This document shows positions 46,319 to 59,290 of a DNA stretch of 64,000 bases, in pieces (position 1 is the stretch's first letter; every line of letters starts with the position of its first letter). A program made the position numbers and the translations under genes. Origin of the DNA: Mesocentrotus franciscanus (lineage: Eukaryota; Echinodermata; Echinoidea; Camarodonta; Strongylocentrotidae); assembly GCA_037976565.1 (NCBI GenBank), contig CP137668.1, positions 20,746,251-20,810,250 of the forward strand. Reading direction: 5' to 3'. The notes under the pieces are model-generated. The model was not told the DNA's origin. It ran no database searches and saw nothing but the letters and a program-made list of their open reading frames with translations.

Positions 46319-49300
46319 CCGGGACCCACATCAAAACAATAATAAGCCCGATTATGGAAATCAATCTAAACAATGCGGGTAACCACTAAGAGAGGATACT
46401 AAAGAGTTTTCAGTTGAACAGGTGCAGGATGGAAGAAGCCAGAAGAGAGTCAAACAGGGTGTTATAACGTCCAGTCTACAGACGAGCACAGACGAGGCGT
46501 CAATTTACTGACGCAGGACTACGTCAGCGACTTTGAAAGTCTTTGACGTGCAATGTGAGCGTGATATCCTCTACAAAGTAAAGACAGAACGAGAAATTGA
46601 AAAGTATTTTTTTAATGTTGACTTATTCGATTCACGGGCTTGAATTGCACAGGTATTAAAGGAATAGTTGAGTTCTTGTTTAAAACCGCAAATGCCTTCA
46701 AAGTGGCCTTCATGGTTATTGCTCTTATTTTTATTTATGACATTTCTAGTGCCCTTTTAGAACCTAAAATTGCTATGAAGGTAATTTTAGACACAAAAAT
46801 GTGTGAATTTAGACTGAATATGATCATACCAATTCAGCTCCACTTTCAAAAGAATACGGTGACCGTTAATTAATTAATTAATAATAACAATACACGGGCC
46901 GGCTGGTTGTGCGTATTATAACCAACACGAAAAAGCCAACAAAAAGCCAATATTGGCATCGGCTAGGATAAAACGTATAAGGCGCTATCTCGTTTTTCAA
47001 CGGCTGGTTCAAAATTAACAAATATAATGTGGGGCACCACAAATTGTTATATTTATGGATATTTAAGCCGTCTCTGAACCGATTTTGATCAAAAAAAGAT
47101 GATTTTGTCATTTAAATTGTATATTCTTTCAATTTTGACACTCAGTTTTTCATTATCTAACACACAAAAAGAAGAAGAGAAACTATTTTGAAATGCTAAT
47201 AAAGGAGGAGAGAGAGGGTTTGCTCCTTGCAGCATTAATGATTTAATTGTGTGAATTAAGTTTGATTGATCTCTATGGTGTAAGTAATTCGTACAATGAT
47301 ATCAAGCACCCCCTCTCCCAATATAGGTGGTTGTCATTCAGAAGAGGGGAACAAGGTTGAAGAAGAGACTCGGATAATAATGATAACTTAAACATGATGA
47401 AATAACAATAACAACTGAAAATTAATTTACGTGAGATGACTTAATCTACCTGTGATTAAATCATGATTCAATCTACAGTATTTTATTCCCTGTTCTCTAT
47501 TTTTAAGCCAAAGGCAATAGTCCGGATCTCAGATGTATCAGGTTGCAGTCCTGATAAGGGATAGCTTGACACATGTCATAACCCAGCGCACATATCATGA
47601 CTTCTGGCCTGACACATGCATCATCAAGCTCTTACTCTACTTAATCAGCTACGTCATTCAAAAGCAGCCAATTTGGGTTCTTTCGAGCCTACAACTGAAT
47701 ATTTTCGGGGTACTGTGTCATATGAAAAGGGTCTGGAATGAGAGAGTCGGGAAAAGACTGGTGTGGTAAGAGGAAGTACTGTACCTTGATCATTTCTTGT
47801 CCTTCTAACATGTCTCATATTTTGAACCCACTATCTTCATAATTTCTACTTTCCAAAAATATAATTCATGGATATCAATATCAGGTATAGTCAAGAGAAA
47901 AGGCGTAAGGTAAATTACGGGCGTGAATCCCCCTCTCACAAAGGGGGAAAATAGCCATCTCAGACCACGCCCACCTATATGTCTTCAGTTTTCTTTCGGT
48001 CTGTTTGTTATTGTCTATTGGTTGACATAGGCCTCTGATATTAATTTATATCACATAAGTACTTAAACCTACTCTGTTTCATGTTCCATATTTTAATTTT
48101 CCATGACTAATGGCTGACATGACTAGATGGGAAAAGAGAGCACTCGTCGGTTCTAAAAGCGATGTCCCTGAAACTTGCGGTACCAACTAGCTGGGACATT
48201 TTTCTTTAACATTCTTAATGACGTACGTCACGATGACGTCTTGTTTGTTTTCATAAGGAGTAAACTGCAACTAATTGCCAGCCTGAGAAAAATTAAACAT
48301 GGGGTCGGGGATACTACCATGTCAGAAAGGAATACAAGGACGTAGAATTGGGGATATGTGAGATACGACCTGCTTATATTATAGATTGTAAGTTTTGGGG
48401 GCGATTTCACCTGTGCGGTGATAGAATCAATAATATACTATTATATTGCTTCGCTAAAACTTTGCAAGGTCTGAAAGTGTTTCATTTTGTTTCATAGGTA
48501 AGATACTTGGAATTAAAAATGAATAGAACTTCTTTGATTCCATAAAACGGGATACAGAAGAATAAGGTCTCTTAAACCATTTCATTTTCTGGAAACTATA
48601 CTTATTCCATGGGTATTTCAGAATTAGCACTGTTCTACAATGTCTCGATGATTTGTATAAAATATTTATAATCATTATTATGACGGATTACCGATTTTTG
48701 TCATCTTTCTTTCAATGTGTATTGTGAACAACAAAGTACTTGCCCAGAAGTATAACCTTCGTTTTAAACATGAATCCCAATTCTCTGTCCTCACCTGAGT
48801 TGGCCAACTTAGAAGTGTACCGTTTCTCTGATTCCAAAGAAGTTTAAATGGAACCCACTTTAGTTTGTATCAAGTCGTCTAGGTTGAATATTACTATTTC
48901 GGCGAAAAGGATCGATACTTAATTTTCAATCTTTCATTTGATCATGTCCCGGGAAAATACAAAATCAAATTACCTTTTTCATTGTCACACATTCCTAGCT
49001 AAATTGCACGCATGTATTTCATGTTTAACTTCGTGCTCCTGTGTCTCTGTAAATACAAGCTGTGAGGTTGTCTGTCGTGGATCTCTCGAAGCGGACAGCG
49101 CCTAAATCTCTGCCCAAACAACCCCGACACCGCTGGCTTGATCATAAGCATGAAGGGTCTTTACCATAAATATAAAGCCTGGTTCCAGAAAACAACCCGA
49201 CTTGTCTTCGAGAATATATTTTTAGCACGATAGAGGATTGAACAATGTTGTTACGAGCATGACGAAATAATCCAAGACTTCAGGATTTAAAGCGTATAAA

Positions 49301-49555
49301 GAACGTCTAGTCATTTTCCTACAAAATATCCTCCTCCGGATTATTTTTATAACTAAAACTCTGATGCCCAGAATTTAGTTGGTCTCATCATTCTATTCTT
49401 TCTGCCGGGAACAGAGCCTTCACAAAACTACGCTTCTGTAATGTTCAGTAACAAACAAACGTTTGAATTATTCTTTATTTTGTTATTGAATAAACTGTAG
49501 ATGTGAAAATCTAGCAAGATCTGAAAAGAAATCGTAGTGACCCACTTTCCTATCA
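46319..49555. other. 3.2 kb without recognised genes
   Basis: AT-rich, unique-looking. The open frames at 46640-46873 and 47533-47769 have no domain and no convincing splice borders. Confidence 0.4.
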
Positions 49556-49574
49556 CTTTTTCCATTTACATCTC

Positions 49575-49587
49575 TTTCTCCCCCTCT

Positions 49588-49623
<36 letters not shown>

Positions 49624-50099
49624 TAATGTCTCTCTCACTCACTCATTTTCTGTGCCTTTACATTACTTGCCATTCAACTCTCGGTTTCCCCCTTCTTGTC
49701 TACGGGAATTATAAACAAGATGATATCTCTCTCTTTCTCTCTCTCTCTCCCTCCCCTCTCTCTTTATGAATATATTTACTATAGCCCTATCTTCGATCAC
49801 TTCCCTCTCCTGAACTAAGTAGTTTTCTCCATTGGGAGGGGGCATTAACTCAACTTCTACCTCAGATTAATATTTCGTGACATCTATGATTTCCCCCTAT
49901 ATCTTCTTTATTTTTCACTGTCTTTCTTCTTTCTGTCTTCTAAATACCAATGTTTTTGCTCACCCCTCCCTTATTCCTGTCTGTTCCTCCTTTTTTTTCA
50001 TCATCAAATTAATACATCTACCGTAGATATGAAAGTTTTAAGAAAGCTAACCATAGTGATTGGATTGACGTTCACTTATCTTTTAGTCTCCTCTCCCCC

Positions 50100-50135
<36 letters not shown>

Positions 50136-50146
50136 GCTCTCCCCTG

Positions 50147-50177
<31 letters not shown>

Positions 50178-50686
50178 GGCCCCTATCCCATACTATCCGC
50201 TTTCCTTTTTTTATGAACTGAGTAAATTTTCCGTTGATATGACCATTTTAAGTGAAATCTAAAAATAGTGATGAGAGTGACCTCCAAGAGTTCTAAATCT
50301 CTGTTTAATGGCCCAGTCATGTTGACATGTGTATAGTCGAGTGTATTTGCAGACAGGATTGATTGCTTGTATTTTACCAGGTGTCAAACTCAAGTGCTTG
50401 TCGAGAAAAAGAGAGCCGTTCATATAGATTGTTGCAGTGAGAAGGGAGATATAGATAGGGAAGGGAAAGAAAGAGGGGAGAAGGGGAAAAGAGATAGAGG
50501 TAGAGTGACAGGGGGGGAAGACAGACAGAGAGAGAGAGAGAGAGAGAGAGAGGCAGATTGAAATATAGAGTATCCCGTGAGACGGATATGGTAGAATATA
50601 AGATCTTAGAGAAGAAGAGAGAGAAAATGAGAATGGAAGGGTGGAGGGAGATATTAAGGGACATAGAGGAGGAAGGGAGAGAAAGA

Positions 50687-50732
<46 letters not shown>

Positions 50733-50735
50733 TGG
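49575..50735 (+). repeat. Cluster of (CT)n and (GA)n tracts
   Basis: (CT)n at 49596-49621, 49725-49765 and 50098-50134, (TCTA)n at 50143-50165, and (GA)n at 50529-50552 and 50692-50727. The strand bias flips from pyrimidine to purine at about 50400. Confidence 0.88.
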
Positions 50736-51564
50736 GAGATTTCAAAAGATAAAACTAGTTTTCTGGTTTCCATTTTTCGCTTAGCACGTCAAAGGGTATA
50801 CCTAAACTATAAGGAAGATATTTTACCCGAGGAACTGTACACATAATCAATAGAAGGTCGACCTACAATTCTGATATTTCTTATCATAGAATGGACATGT
50901 TATACTGCCGAGAAGCATCGTCTAGTTCAAGAATGGCATACAGTAGAGTATAATTTAATGTAAGGAGTCTCTGCGACCCATTTTTATTCGCTTGGGACAC
51001 ATTAATTTTTAACGGATGACGCTAAAGGTGAAGAATGTTGGTAATGTGCTTTCTCCGACCAAGGAAATGTTTGCTTTTACAAAATAAAGTGTCATGACAT
51101 GGATTATACTAACAATAAATATTTATATACCCTTTTTAAAGGAACTTATACAATGAAATGTATTGTTTGTTTAGATATCATACGAGCCGCAAATGCTCTT
51201 ACGTTATGGGTTAGCTTTGACGTCATACTGGTTGTTTCGTATCCATATCATGTAGGACTCCTCCATATGACACAGATTGGCTATGCTAGGCGGTGGTACT
51301 GGCAGTGGTGCCAAAACTAATTTCAAAATGTCGGCTTAAGTCATTTATCTGTTCATCTGGTCATTTCAGACTGATTGATTTTAATGGAAGACTGTGAAAG
51401 TACTCTGATCACTCAAAATGATTTCATTGGAACATGTTGAAAGTAATCCTTTTCCTTCTGTTTTATACACGGTATACTTCGCCTCTAACAATTAGTTTCT
51501 TTTTAGTCTTTGGAAACCCCTTTTCCATTAAGTCATCAAGCTAAATTAGTCTTGTTTTACCAGG
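50736..51564. other. No feature recognised
   Basis: AT-rich sequence; the open frame 51099-51320 lacks a recognisable domain. Confidence 0.4.
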
Positions 51565-51723
51565 TGTTTGTGTGACGTGATGAATGAAAGCAAATGGACG
51601 TCTCAAGCGGGACATGTGGCAATTACATCAATAAGAGACTGGGATGGAGTCATTTGTAGCATCGACACTGGGTTTAGTTTCCATTTGTATGTCACGTCAA
51701 GACAACAAGGTCTGATGCATGAG
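51565..51723 (+). CDS. Candidate internal exon, unknown protein
   Basis: The acceptor TTGTTTTACCAG ends at 51563 and a strong donor GAG|GTACGT starts at 51724. The frame beginning at 51565 is open for 53 codons with balanced composition (for example NESKWTSQAGHVAITSIRDW). The family is not recognised. It ends on a codon boundary, which is compatible in phase with the candidate terminal exon at 54867. Chance occurrence cannot be excluded. Confidence 0.25.
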
Positions 51724-52787
51724 GTACGTAGTTAGCTTGGCATGGAATGATATTATGGCGGGAATACCGTCCTGTACAGTCCACCTCTTAATTTACTTAG
51801 CAGACCCCGCACTACGCTTATATGTCAAGCCAGATTAAAATTCATGTTTGGACTCGGACGATTTAAAGCCCTGGTCTGGTACCTTACACCTTGTATATTA
51901 TGCTCAAAGCATGTTGATAATTTCAAATCTCAATTTTAAAGGAGCCAATTACCAAAATATCTTGGTCTGTTTATCCATAACTAGAGTTGCATTATGGGCC
52001 CAATTAGTACTTCTGTAAAGAGATAATGCAAGTTTAAATATTTGAATTACCCTCTCTCTATATAATAAAGGTCAGACCGACTTGTCAGCCAACTAACCCA
52101 CTCACTCGTATGCGCTCGCACGAGAACGGGAGTTAATTTCGAGCTAACTTACTTAGTATGAATTCATTTTCACTTGTATGCACTTTAATCTCTAACCATT
52201 TGAACATATCAATTTTTGGGGTAATGATTTATTTCGTCTAATAATGTACGGATTATTGTTTGGGATGGGATGTCCCCTACAATTCTCTTACTTTGGGTTA
52301 ATTTGCATTTTTCTCTTCCATCCCTGTTTGTGGTGGAAAAGCATTGTCTGTTGTCATGTAAGTGGATAACCATGATTCTTTGCAAACTTGCTAAAGGAAA
52401 GTAGAAAATATATATATGACTATTGACGGTGTCTCTCAGTTCTACTCACATTTTAGTATCAAGTGTAGTTAATAAGTTTAGTATTTCGAAGTTAAGTGAT
52501 TCACATTGCTTGTCTTGATTTCTTGCGGCGCAGTTTCTTATGCGTGCATGCTAGCACAAGACTGCTAAATCATAAGTATAATAATTGTTAAATCGTTTTT
52601 AATTTATTAAAGAATGCTCGTGTTTACTTTACTGTTTGATGGAGGATCAATGAAACAAGACGTTCCAAAATTAGACAGATGTATTTGATTTACACAAAAA
52701 CTTGTGCTGATGAATCGACATAACTGCCTGTGAAACCTTGTCACATCGCGTAACCGTGTAGAGAATATATTTTATACCCGCATTTTC
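51724..52787. other. No feature recognised
   Basis: AT-rich. A TCTCTATATAATAAAGG word at 52055 resembles a Helitron-like start but nothing else supports that. Confidence 0.35.
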
Positions 52788-53376
52788 TTTAAAGGACAAT
52801 CCAACCCTTGTAATAAGTTGATTTGTATGAAAGCAGAAAAATAACAGAAACAGAATGGCAAAAGTTTGAAATGATTCGAACCAATAGTAAGGAAGTTATG
52901 AATGTTTGAAATATGAGATCACTACGTCTATGCAAATCTCAAATTGGTAGTGTGGTCAGTGGATTGTGACGTAGGACGTGGATATAACTCTCCCATTTGC
53001 CGTGTACAAAAATATCATTAATTTGTGTTTTCTCCTTCTCCCTTGGGGCACTACTCAAAATATATTATAGATAGCATATTATTATGGGTCCTCTAAAGAA
53101 ATAGACCCTCCTGAGCAATGAATTTTTGAAAAATTTAAATTTTAGTCATTTTATATGTTGGAACAGATGGGCAAAGTAGTCCGGCACTACATCACATCGA
53201 CATTACCGCTTCAGCCAATTTGAAGTGCCCATTCGTATAGTGATTACAACTTTCAAAAATGCATAACTTTCTTATATTTAGTCAGATTTAATTGAAACTT
53301 TCATCAGTTTGCTTCTCGATGATTTTGCTGCTTTCTTTTAGAGTAGTTGTCTATCTGGGTTGGATCTTCCTATAAA
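52788..53376. mobile_element. MITE-like element, TTTAAAGGACAATCCAACCC termini
   Basis: The left end TTTAAAGGACAATCCAACCC (52788) and the right end GGGTTGGATCTTCCTATAAA (to 53376) are inverse complements apart from three or four mismatches. 589 bases, no coding capacity. Confidence 0.6.
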
Positions 53377-53480
53377 AGACAACCTTGATTGGAATGTGAA
53401 ATTGAACAACATTGATACATAGTTGATTGTACAGAATGTAAAGGTCAAGCCAATATTAAGAGAAGCTGCATTTACACAGC

Positions 53481-53511
<31 letters not shown>

Positions 53512-54393
53512 AAAAAAAAAGCCGTCGGCTTTCCTCATATTCCGTTGTTTCGTCAGAAGTTGCTAAGCAACTACCCATAAACATGACGAAAAACCCATAT
53601 CGAAAAACCCACCTCTGGAGTGCAATTTTTTTAATGCCAGCACAAACTACACCTGTTTTTTTTTTGTTTTGTTTTGTTTTGTAGTGTAAATGCTCGCTCT
53701 CAAAAGACCGGTGAATCGTTCCGGTTTTTAGTCACTTGACTCTCCTCGCTTCCATGCTAATTAGCATGCAGAGTAGCGATAAGAGGCGCTGGACAAAACA
53801 AAAACCCAGAATTATCAAACACCGACGGTTTCTTTTTTTTTTCTTAAGTAGTGTAAATCAGCCTGTAAATGGCAGTAAAAAACCCAATGTTTGTTCAAAA
53901 TGTTTGTTGGGCTGTGTAAAAGGGCCTAATGTTTCCAGAGGTAAAATCTTGAATAAGAATGCTTTAAGCCTTTGAAGGGAGCTTGTAGAAGGGAGGTAAG
54001 TCTTTTGCTAATTAGCTTAAGCTATAAGCTATAGTTGTGTACGTCCCTCGTTTCTCGCCATACACTGCGACGAATACACCTAGATATCTTGCCTGCCTGC
54101 GCTGTGACTGTGTTGTATCGAGATAATCCAATAAAGTAGAAATGAAACATCCTCTTTGACTCCCTGTGAAACCATGTGAAAGAATTCATAGGCTCTTCAG
54201 TAAAGAGGATGACTTAATAGAGCGAGTGAGAGGATCAGCTAATACACACTCCAGGCTTTGAAATGCGATAAAAAGGCCTATTTTGTGTACATGACTGTCT
54301 AGACTCTAGATGTTAGATTTATTCATTTTATAAAGAGAAATGGGAACAGATAATTTTGGGAGAGGGGGCTGAGAAGATAGTGAGAGAGAGAAG

Positions 54394-54425
<32 letters not shown>

Positions 54426-54866
54426 AGAAGAAGAAGGGGACAAAAACATGATATTGGTTCTTACAAAATAGATATAGAATGAATTTAGATTGGTTATGCG
54501 ATGTTAAACTCATTACACACGGTAGCGTAATAAGGAAATATATCATCCTCTTCCGTTGTGTATCAGCCTAGGTAGTTATTTCAATGATAACAGTATAATA
54601 TAAGCCTGTACGTGGTTTTGTCACGAGCCCGTGTCTTATTCTAACTCTCTTTTTAGCATAAAACGCACGCCGATGGGGATAATCTAATGCGATTCCAGCA
54701 ATCAGGATAAGGCCAAATGAAAGGAACCAAAATGTGATTAATTCAGCAGTTGGTGGAAAGCCCCTTCCAGTCACAGTTCAATTATTCGCCCTATACCCCT
54801 CTTAACCCCTGCAATGTAGAGGGTATTCAAGTAGGGCAGATTCACGTGAATTCTTTCATCTTGCAG
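53377..54866. repeat. No gene recognised; (A)n and (GA)n tracts
   Basis: An A-rich run lies at 53481-53519 and (GA)n at 54384-54425. A minus-strand open frame (54774-54568) has one hydrophobic segment but no family match. Confidence 0.45.
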
Positions 54867-54974
54867 TGGCGGACAGCGCGGTTTCTCAGGTTCTGTGTAT
54901 TTGATGAGAAAGTACACTGGATGAGGATTCGCAGGGGTTTTGATGATGAGACATCATATCTTCTTCACGGCTGA
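54867..54974 (+). CDS. Candidate terminal exon, unknown protein
   Basis: The acceptor TTTCATCTTGCAG ends at 54866. The frame from 54867 encodes 35 charged/aromatic residues (WRTARFLRFCVFDEKVHWMR, then IRRGFDDETSYLLHG) and a TGA at 54972-54974. An AATAAA lies 137 bases downstream at 55111-55116. Composition is unlike random AT-rich translation. No family was recognised, so this is a weak call. Confidence 0.25.
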   Translation, partial: WRTARFLRFCVFDEKVHWMRIRRGFDDETSYLLHG

Positions 54975-55179
54975 CAGTCATCTGGGTCACAAATGGATCG
55001 CTTTTTCGGTCGCGAGAATGATTTCCAGACCATGCTTGCACTATTCCGTCTGACTTCTGAGGGTGATTCCTATACCGATAATCTCATCTTGATGATCTCT
55101 AATACGCCCTAATAAATTCAACCTTTATGATGATCGTACTAAAGAAGCATAACCCCTCTGCCATAATTATGATTATTAT

Positions 55180-55188
55180 ATTTCTACT

Positions 55189-55223
<35 letters not shown>

Positions 55224-55226
55224 TTA
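55180..55226 (+). repeat. (CT)n tract
   Basis: (CT)n at about 55186-55222, just after the candidate 3' end. Confidence 0.85.
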
Positions 55227-55524
55227 TTTCTCCCTTATGATTATTATATTTTTTTCTAATTGTCTGTCTCTATGTTTTAAGCGTTGCTGCATGTCTATAT
55301 AAGGATTTGATAATGAGAAGTTGAATGGACAATAACTTCTTTTGTTTTTGCTATTTTCAATATACTGTACAAGTAAGGTACACAGAAAGGCACATACATA
55401 GCCACCCCAGGTCCCCCACCCCAACAAAACTTTTATTCAGGTGGGGAAAGATGATGATATCCAATGCTTTGAAACCCTGCTTCCAAGGTGATCCACTTGT
55501 GCCTCTAACTATGTGGGCCGATTT

Positions 55525-55771
55525 GCATGGTGGCTCAATTGGTTAGAGCGCCCGCCTCATGAACGGGAGGTTGTGGGTTCGAACCCCGGCCGAGTCATAC
55601 CAAAGACTTATAACAATGGGACCATCTGCCTTCTAGCTAGGCGCTCAGCATATTAGATTGGAGACGGGTAGTAATAACATATTATGTTATGCAGGGCCCG
55701 CTGGAAGAGCAGTTTCATAACTGAAGTGGCTACCCTGGGTAAATAAAACGTTATTATATTTATTATTATTA
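55525..55771 (+). mobile_element. tRNA-derived SINE, near full length
   Basis: The head is tRNA-like: A-box TGGCTCAATTGGTTAGAGCG, a CCCG/CGGG anticodon stem with CAT in the loop, and B-box GGTTCGAACCCC at about 55576. The body has GGTAATAATAACATATTATG, GCAGGGCCC and GTGGCTACCCTGGGTAAATA. The tail is (ATT)n at 55750-55771. The CAT anticodon suggests a tRNA-Met-like ancestor. It is not a functional tRNA gene, because the acceptor stem does not pair well and the body continues. Confidence 0.8.
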
Positions 55772-57700
55772 TAAGAAAACAAACAATCTTTGCTTTTCCA
55801 CTTGGTCTATATAATGAGGTTTATTCACAACTTTTGAAGATATAAATATTGTCTGTAATATACTGAATACTCCCCATGCTATCATTATCACTGATATAAT
55901 GGTGAGGAATAAATGTGTTTTACTATTAATGTGTCCAAGGTGTCCAAGGTGTGTAGTGACCTTAGATAAATCTGTCCCAGTGGTCACTTGGGTGTTGATT
56001 CTTATAGGATTAAGAATTCATGCCATTGCGCTGTACACTCAGAACTGGGACTAATACCTTTGAAATATAGACGTCCTGAGTTGTAAGACTTTCTATTTTC
56101 TGCAAGATTGGATGGAGAAAAAAAATACGACCCCATAACATGCATAATAGATATTGCACATTAAACTATAAGCCCAATTGATGTATACATTAGTCTAAAT
56201 TCTCAATACATAAATATATAGCTATGACGAATTACTGAGGATGATGGTAGCATGATTAGGAGAAGGGGTTACTATACTGAAAAATGACCGATAAATACTA
56301 CCAAAGAAACACAGGTTTATCTCTTTCTTTGTTCATTTTACCTATATAAATACCAAGATCTTTAGGAATAAACTTTATCCAGAAGAGATTATCTCTTACT
56401 ATTATCCGCTCTTACGAGTATTATAAAGGATATTAGAAATAGCAATATTGCTACTATTAAATGGTCTCTATCTATCACATACTGGTCTAATTAGTTGAAT
56501 TCGATATCATGATATCGGCCTACTTTTATACCACTTTTTACTATTGTAATTTATACTGGTGAATTTTGAAAATTGAAATGTTATAAAATAAATGCAAAGT
56601 AGGATCTTATTGCGAAGTTTGTTAATCCAATGTTGTTTTAACATCTTATTGCTCTCATGCGACTGCAATGGTTTATTCTCGTATTCCGCTCTTTTTGTTC
56701 TTTCTATCATTTCAAAGTCAATTGCTCTTTGCTTCCCACGTTTTGCCACTTCCTAATAATTTTGAGATGGCCGGGGGAGATGGCATATACCAAATAATGA
56801 TTGGGCTGTTATATTTTCATGAATGATTAGCTCCAGTGCACATCACATCTAGATGATCACATGGCATGCTCTATTTCCTCCTAACATAATTCACTCAGAA
56901 AGTCATATTAATTCCCAACACTTTTCTACGATATTTACTATCACGTGATAACTAATCCCAGGTGATATTATCGATTATCTCCTAGTATTATTCTAAACCA
57001 AATATGTTATTCATGTAAAAGCACGTAATAGGTCATTATACTGCAGATCAAGTATAATCTTTCTTAAACAGGTCGATTAATTTTGCTGCATTTCCTTTTA
57101 GTATACGCATATTTAGGAAAATAATGTCGTATGCGCGAATCTACATGTTAAGGGCAAGTTCATTTATTACGATTCACAGTTACATGCTAGTAATACCATA
57201 CAAGTATTTCGATCATATCTAAAATACTACCACTGCATTATCATTTTATGGCGCAAAAATACAGAGGTGTCTTTTTACGCTTTTAGGTGATAATGAAATC
57301 TACGATACAAATAATTTTACAAGCACAATATACGTCGTATTGTTTTTAGCACTTAGCACTCACTCGTCATCTACAAATAAATGCCTTTTAACAATTACGG
57401 GCACTTGTATTTGTTTTTTCGTGTCAAAATATAATTATAAATTGACCCTCTTTACACGCCGATAAGACAGGGAGCTTAGCTCATATATTATCGCATATTA
57501 TGTGATATAGTTCCTTTCCTCGAAGCTCCTCCATTAACTAGTGGCCAGAGGACGATACACAGGCGACACTTCTGACCCATCAGCAACCGTTAATCACCGA
57601 TTAGTGAGAGCCATAAAAACACCGCCATTAACTTTTAATTTGCTTCGATGATAGGAGCAGCGTATTATAGTAGCATGTGAGCGGTAGAACACGGGAGAGA
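55772..57700. other. No gene recognised
   Basis: AT-rich. The 57460-57640 stretch is a little more GC-rich and unique-looking (a candidate conserved non-coding segment), without coding signature. Confidence 0.35.
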
Positions 57701-57704
57701 AGGG

Positions 57705-57716
57705 GATGGAGGGAGG

Positions 57717-57749
<33 letters not shown>

Positions 57750-57790
57750 TGAGAGAGAGTGAGAGAGAGAAAGAGAGAGAGAGAGATTAT
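57705..57790 (+). repeat. (GA)n tract
   Basis: (GA)n with GTGA interruptions at 57716-57786. Confidence 0.92.
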
Positions 57791-57999
57791 TAATCGGGTG
57801 AGAAGTTTGTAATAATTGACGATGATTTATGATTCTAATTAGTGACAGTTTACGTGTACTACTCTTTTATTTCATTTTACCTTCCATTTTATTACTGTTT
57901 ATAAATTACAGATGGAACAATTCTCACGCTCAATTCAGAATAAATCAATTCCTCGATTACAATAATGATGATTGGGTCTTTCACTATAATGTCAGTAGA

Positions 58000-58170
58000 G
58001 GTGTCGTGGTCTGGTGACCAGGCTATGAATTTACAATGGAACATGGATCGAGTCCTTGTCACGGCATAAACATCTTTAAACTAAACACGAATAAACTTAT
58101 TCCTATTTCGACCCAGGTGAAGTAAGTGGGTACCCTAGGAAGAAATTCCTTAAGAAACGCCAGACTGTGT
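58000..58170 (+). mobile_element. SINE fragment, head and central domain
   Basis: A decayed B-box (GGATCGAGTCC at about 58046) is followed by ACCCAGGTGAAGTAAGTGGG, TACCCTAGGAAGAAATTCCT. The same body order is seen in the minus-strand copy at 5846-6080 (ACCCAGGTGATGTAATGGGT). The tail is missing. Confidence 0.55.
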
Positions 58171-59290
58171 ATATTGTGCGCAGTAAATTATATTCAATCA
58201 AAATAATAACACTACGAAAATTGCAAAACTATTTATCAACTCGTTAATAACGTCCCAACACACACACCCCCTTGTTCACGCTTTCAAAATATTATTATCA
58301 CATTTTTCATTTATGATTATGATCTTTTTCTGACTAATTATTTTTAGGGAGTCATTCCCCCAAAGTGTTAATATTACACACACACACACACACAAATAAA
58401 AAGAAGCCTGCGTAAGAGTTCCACCATCACCCTCCCATTTTATTCGCCCGTGCACGCCCTCACTTTTAATCAGCGGCCACTTTGCGTTTGTCGTCGTTTT
58501 AATGATGACTGTAATTAGGCCGGTTTTCAGCTGAGAAATACCGAGGGAAAATGATTTGCGTAGAACCGATGAAATGAGGCGAAACCATCATGCTGATAGC
58601 TATTTTCCCGCAGAGTCAGGCTGTACACTCACCAATTCTAAGCATTGACTTCTACCTTCTCTCGTTCTCGCACTAGGGTTTCTCTTATACCACCTCTACT
58701 CTTTGGCATGTATCGACATTTCGATATCTCTCTCTCCTTCTTATATTCTATTCATCTATCTTTTTGTATGTCACTCCTTTCTTTAAAATGTACTTAACTA
58801 TTATCAGTATTGTTATAAGCATATCTCTTTCTCTCTGTGTGTCTGTCTTTTTATCGATCTCTCTATTTCTTTCTCTCCCCCCTATTTTATATTTTATGTC
58901 TCTGGTTTTTATCTCACTCTTTTCTTTGAAATGTACTTTACTATTCTTATTATCAAATCTCTTTCCATCTCTGTCTGTCCGTCTGTCTGTCTATCTATCT
59001 TTCTCTCCCCCAATCTATCAATCAATCAACCACTTAATCAATCACCTAATCAATCAATCTATCTATCTATCTATCTATCTACCATTAATAAACTAATCAC
59101 CTTTTATAGCTCGGGTGTGTAATTATTTTATTGTTGCCGTCAACAATGATGAATTCGCTCTCTTTTATTATTCCTCCATATTTATCCACCTCTCCTGTGT
59201 TTACGCCTTTCCCTCTTGCTCATTTCCAAGGCCCCCTCCTCATAAAAACCGCCCACCCTTCGTTTTTCAATCAATGTTCTTTCAATCTAT
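58171..59290. repeat. No gene; (CA)n, CT-rich and (TCTA)n repeats
   Basis: (CA)n at 58376-58394, CT-rich sequence at 58815-58880, and (TCAA)n/(TCTA)n at about 58990-59083. 58420-58620 is a unique-looking GC-balanced patch. Confidence 0.5.

Noticed and set aside
47533..47769. 78-codon plus-strand frame
   Set aside because: It could be read as an exon after TTGCAG, but there is no domain and the composition is not distinctive.
52050..52080. Helitron-like start TCTCTATATAATAAAG
   Set aside because: No 3' hairpin plus CTRR end or Rep/helicase sequence could be linked to it.
54568..54774. Minus-strand frame with GFPPTAELITF and a membrane helix, considered as a mitochondrial NADH dehydrogenase insert
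   Set aside because: Only a few residues resemble the ND4 loop; the remainder (HRRAFYAKKRVRIRHG) does not fit, so chance is likelier.
55525..55603. tRNA-Met-like sequence
   Set aside because: A- and B-boxes are present but the acceptor stem does not pair and a SINE body follows, so it is not a tRNA gene.
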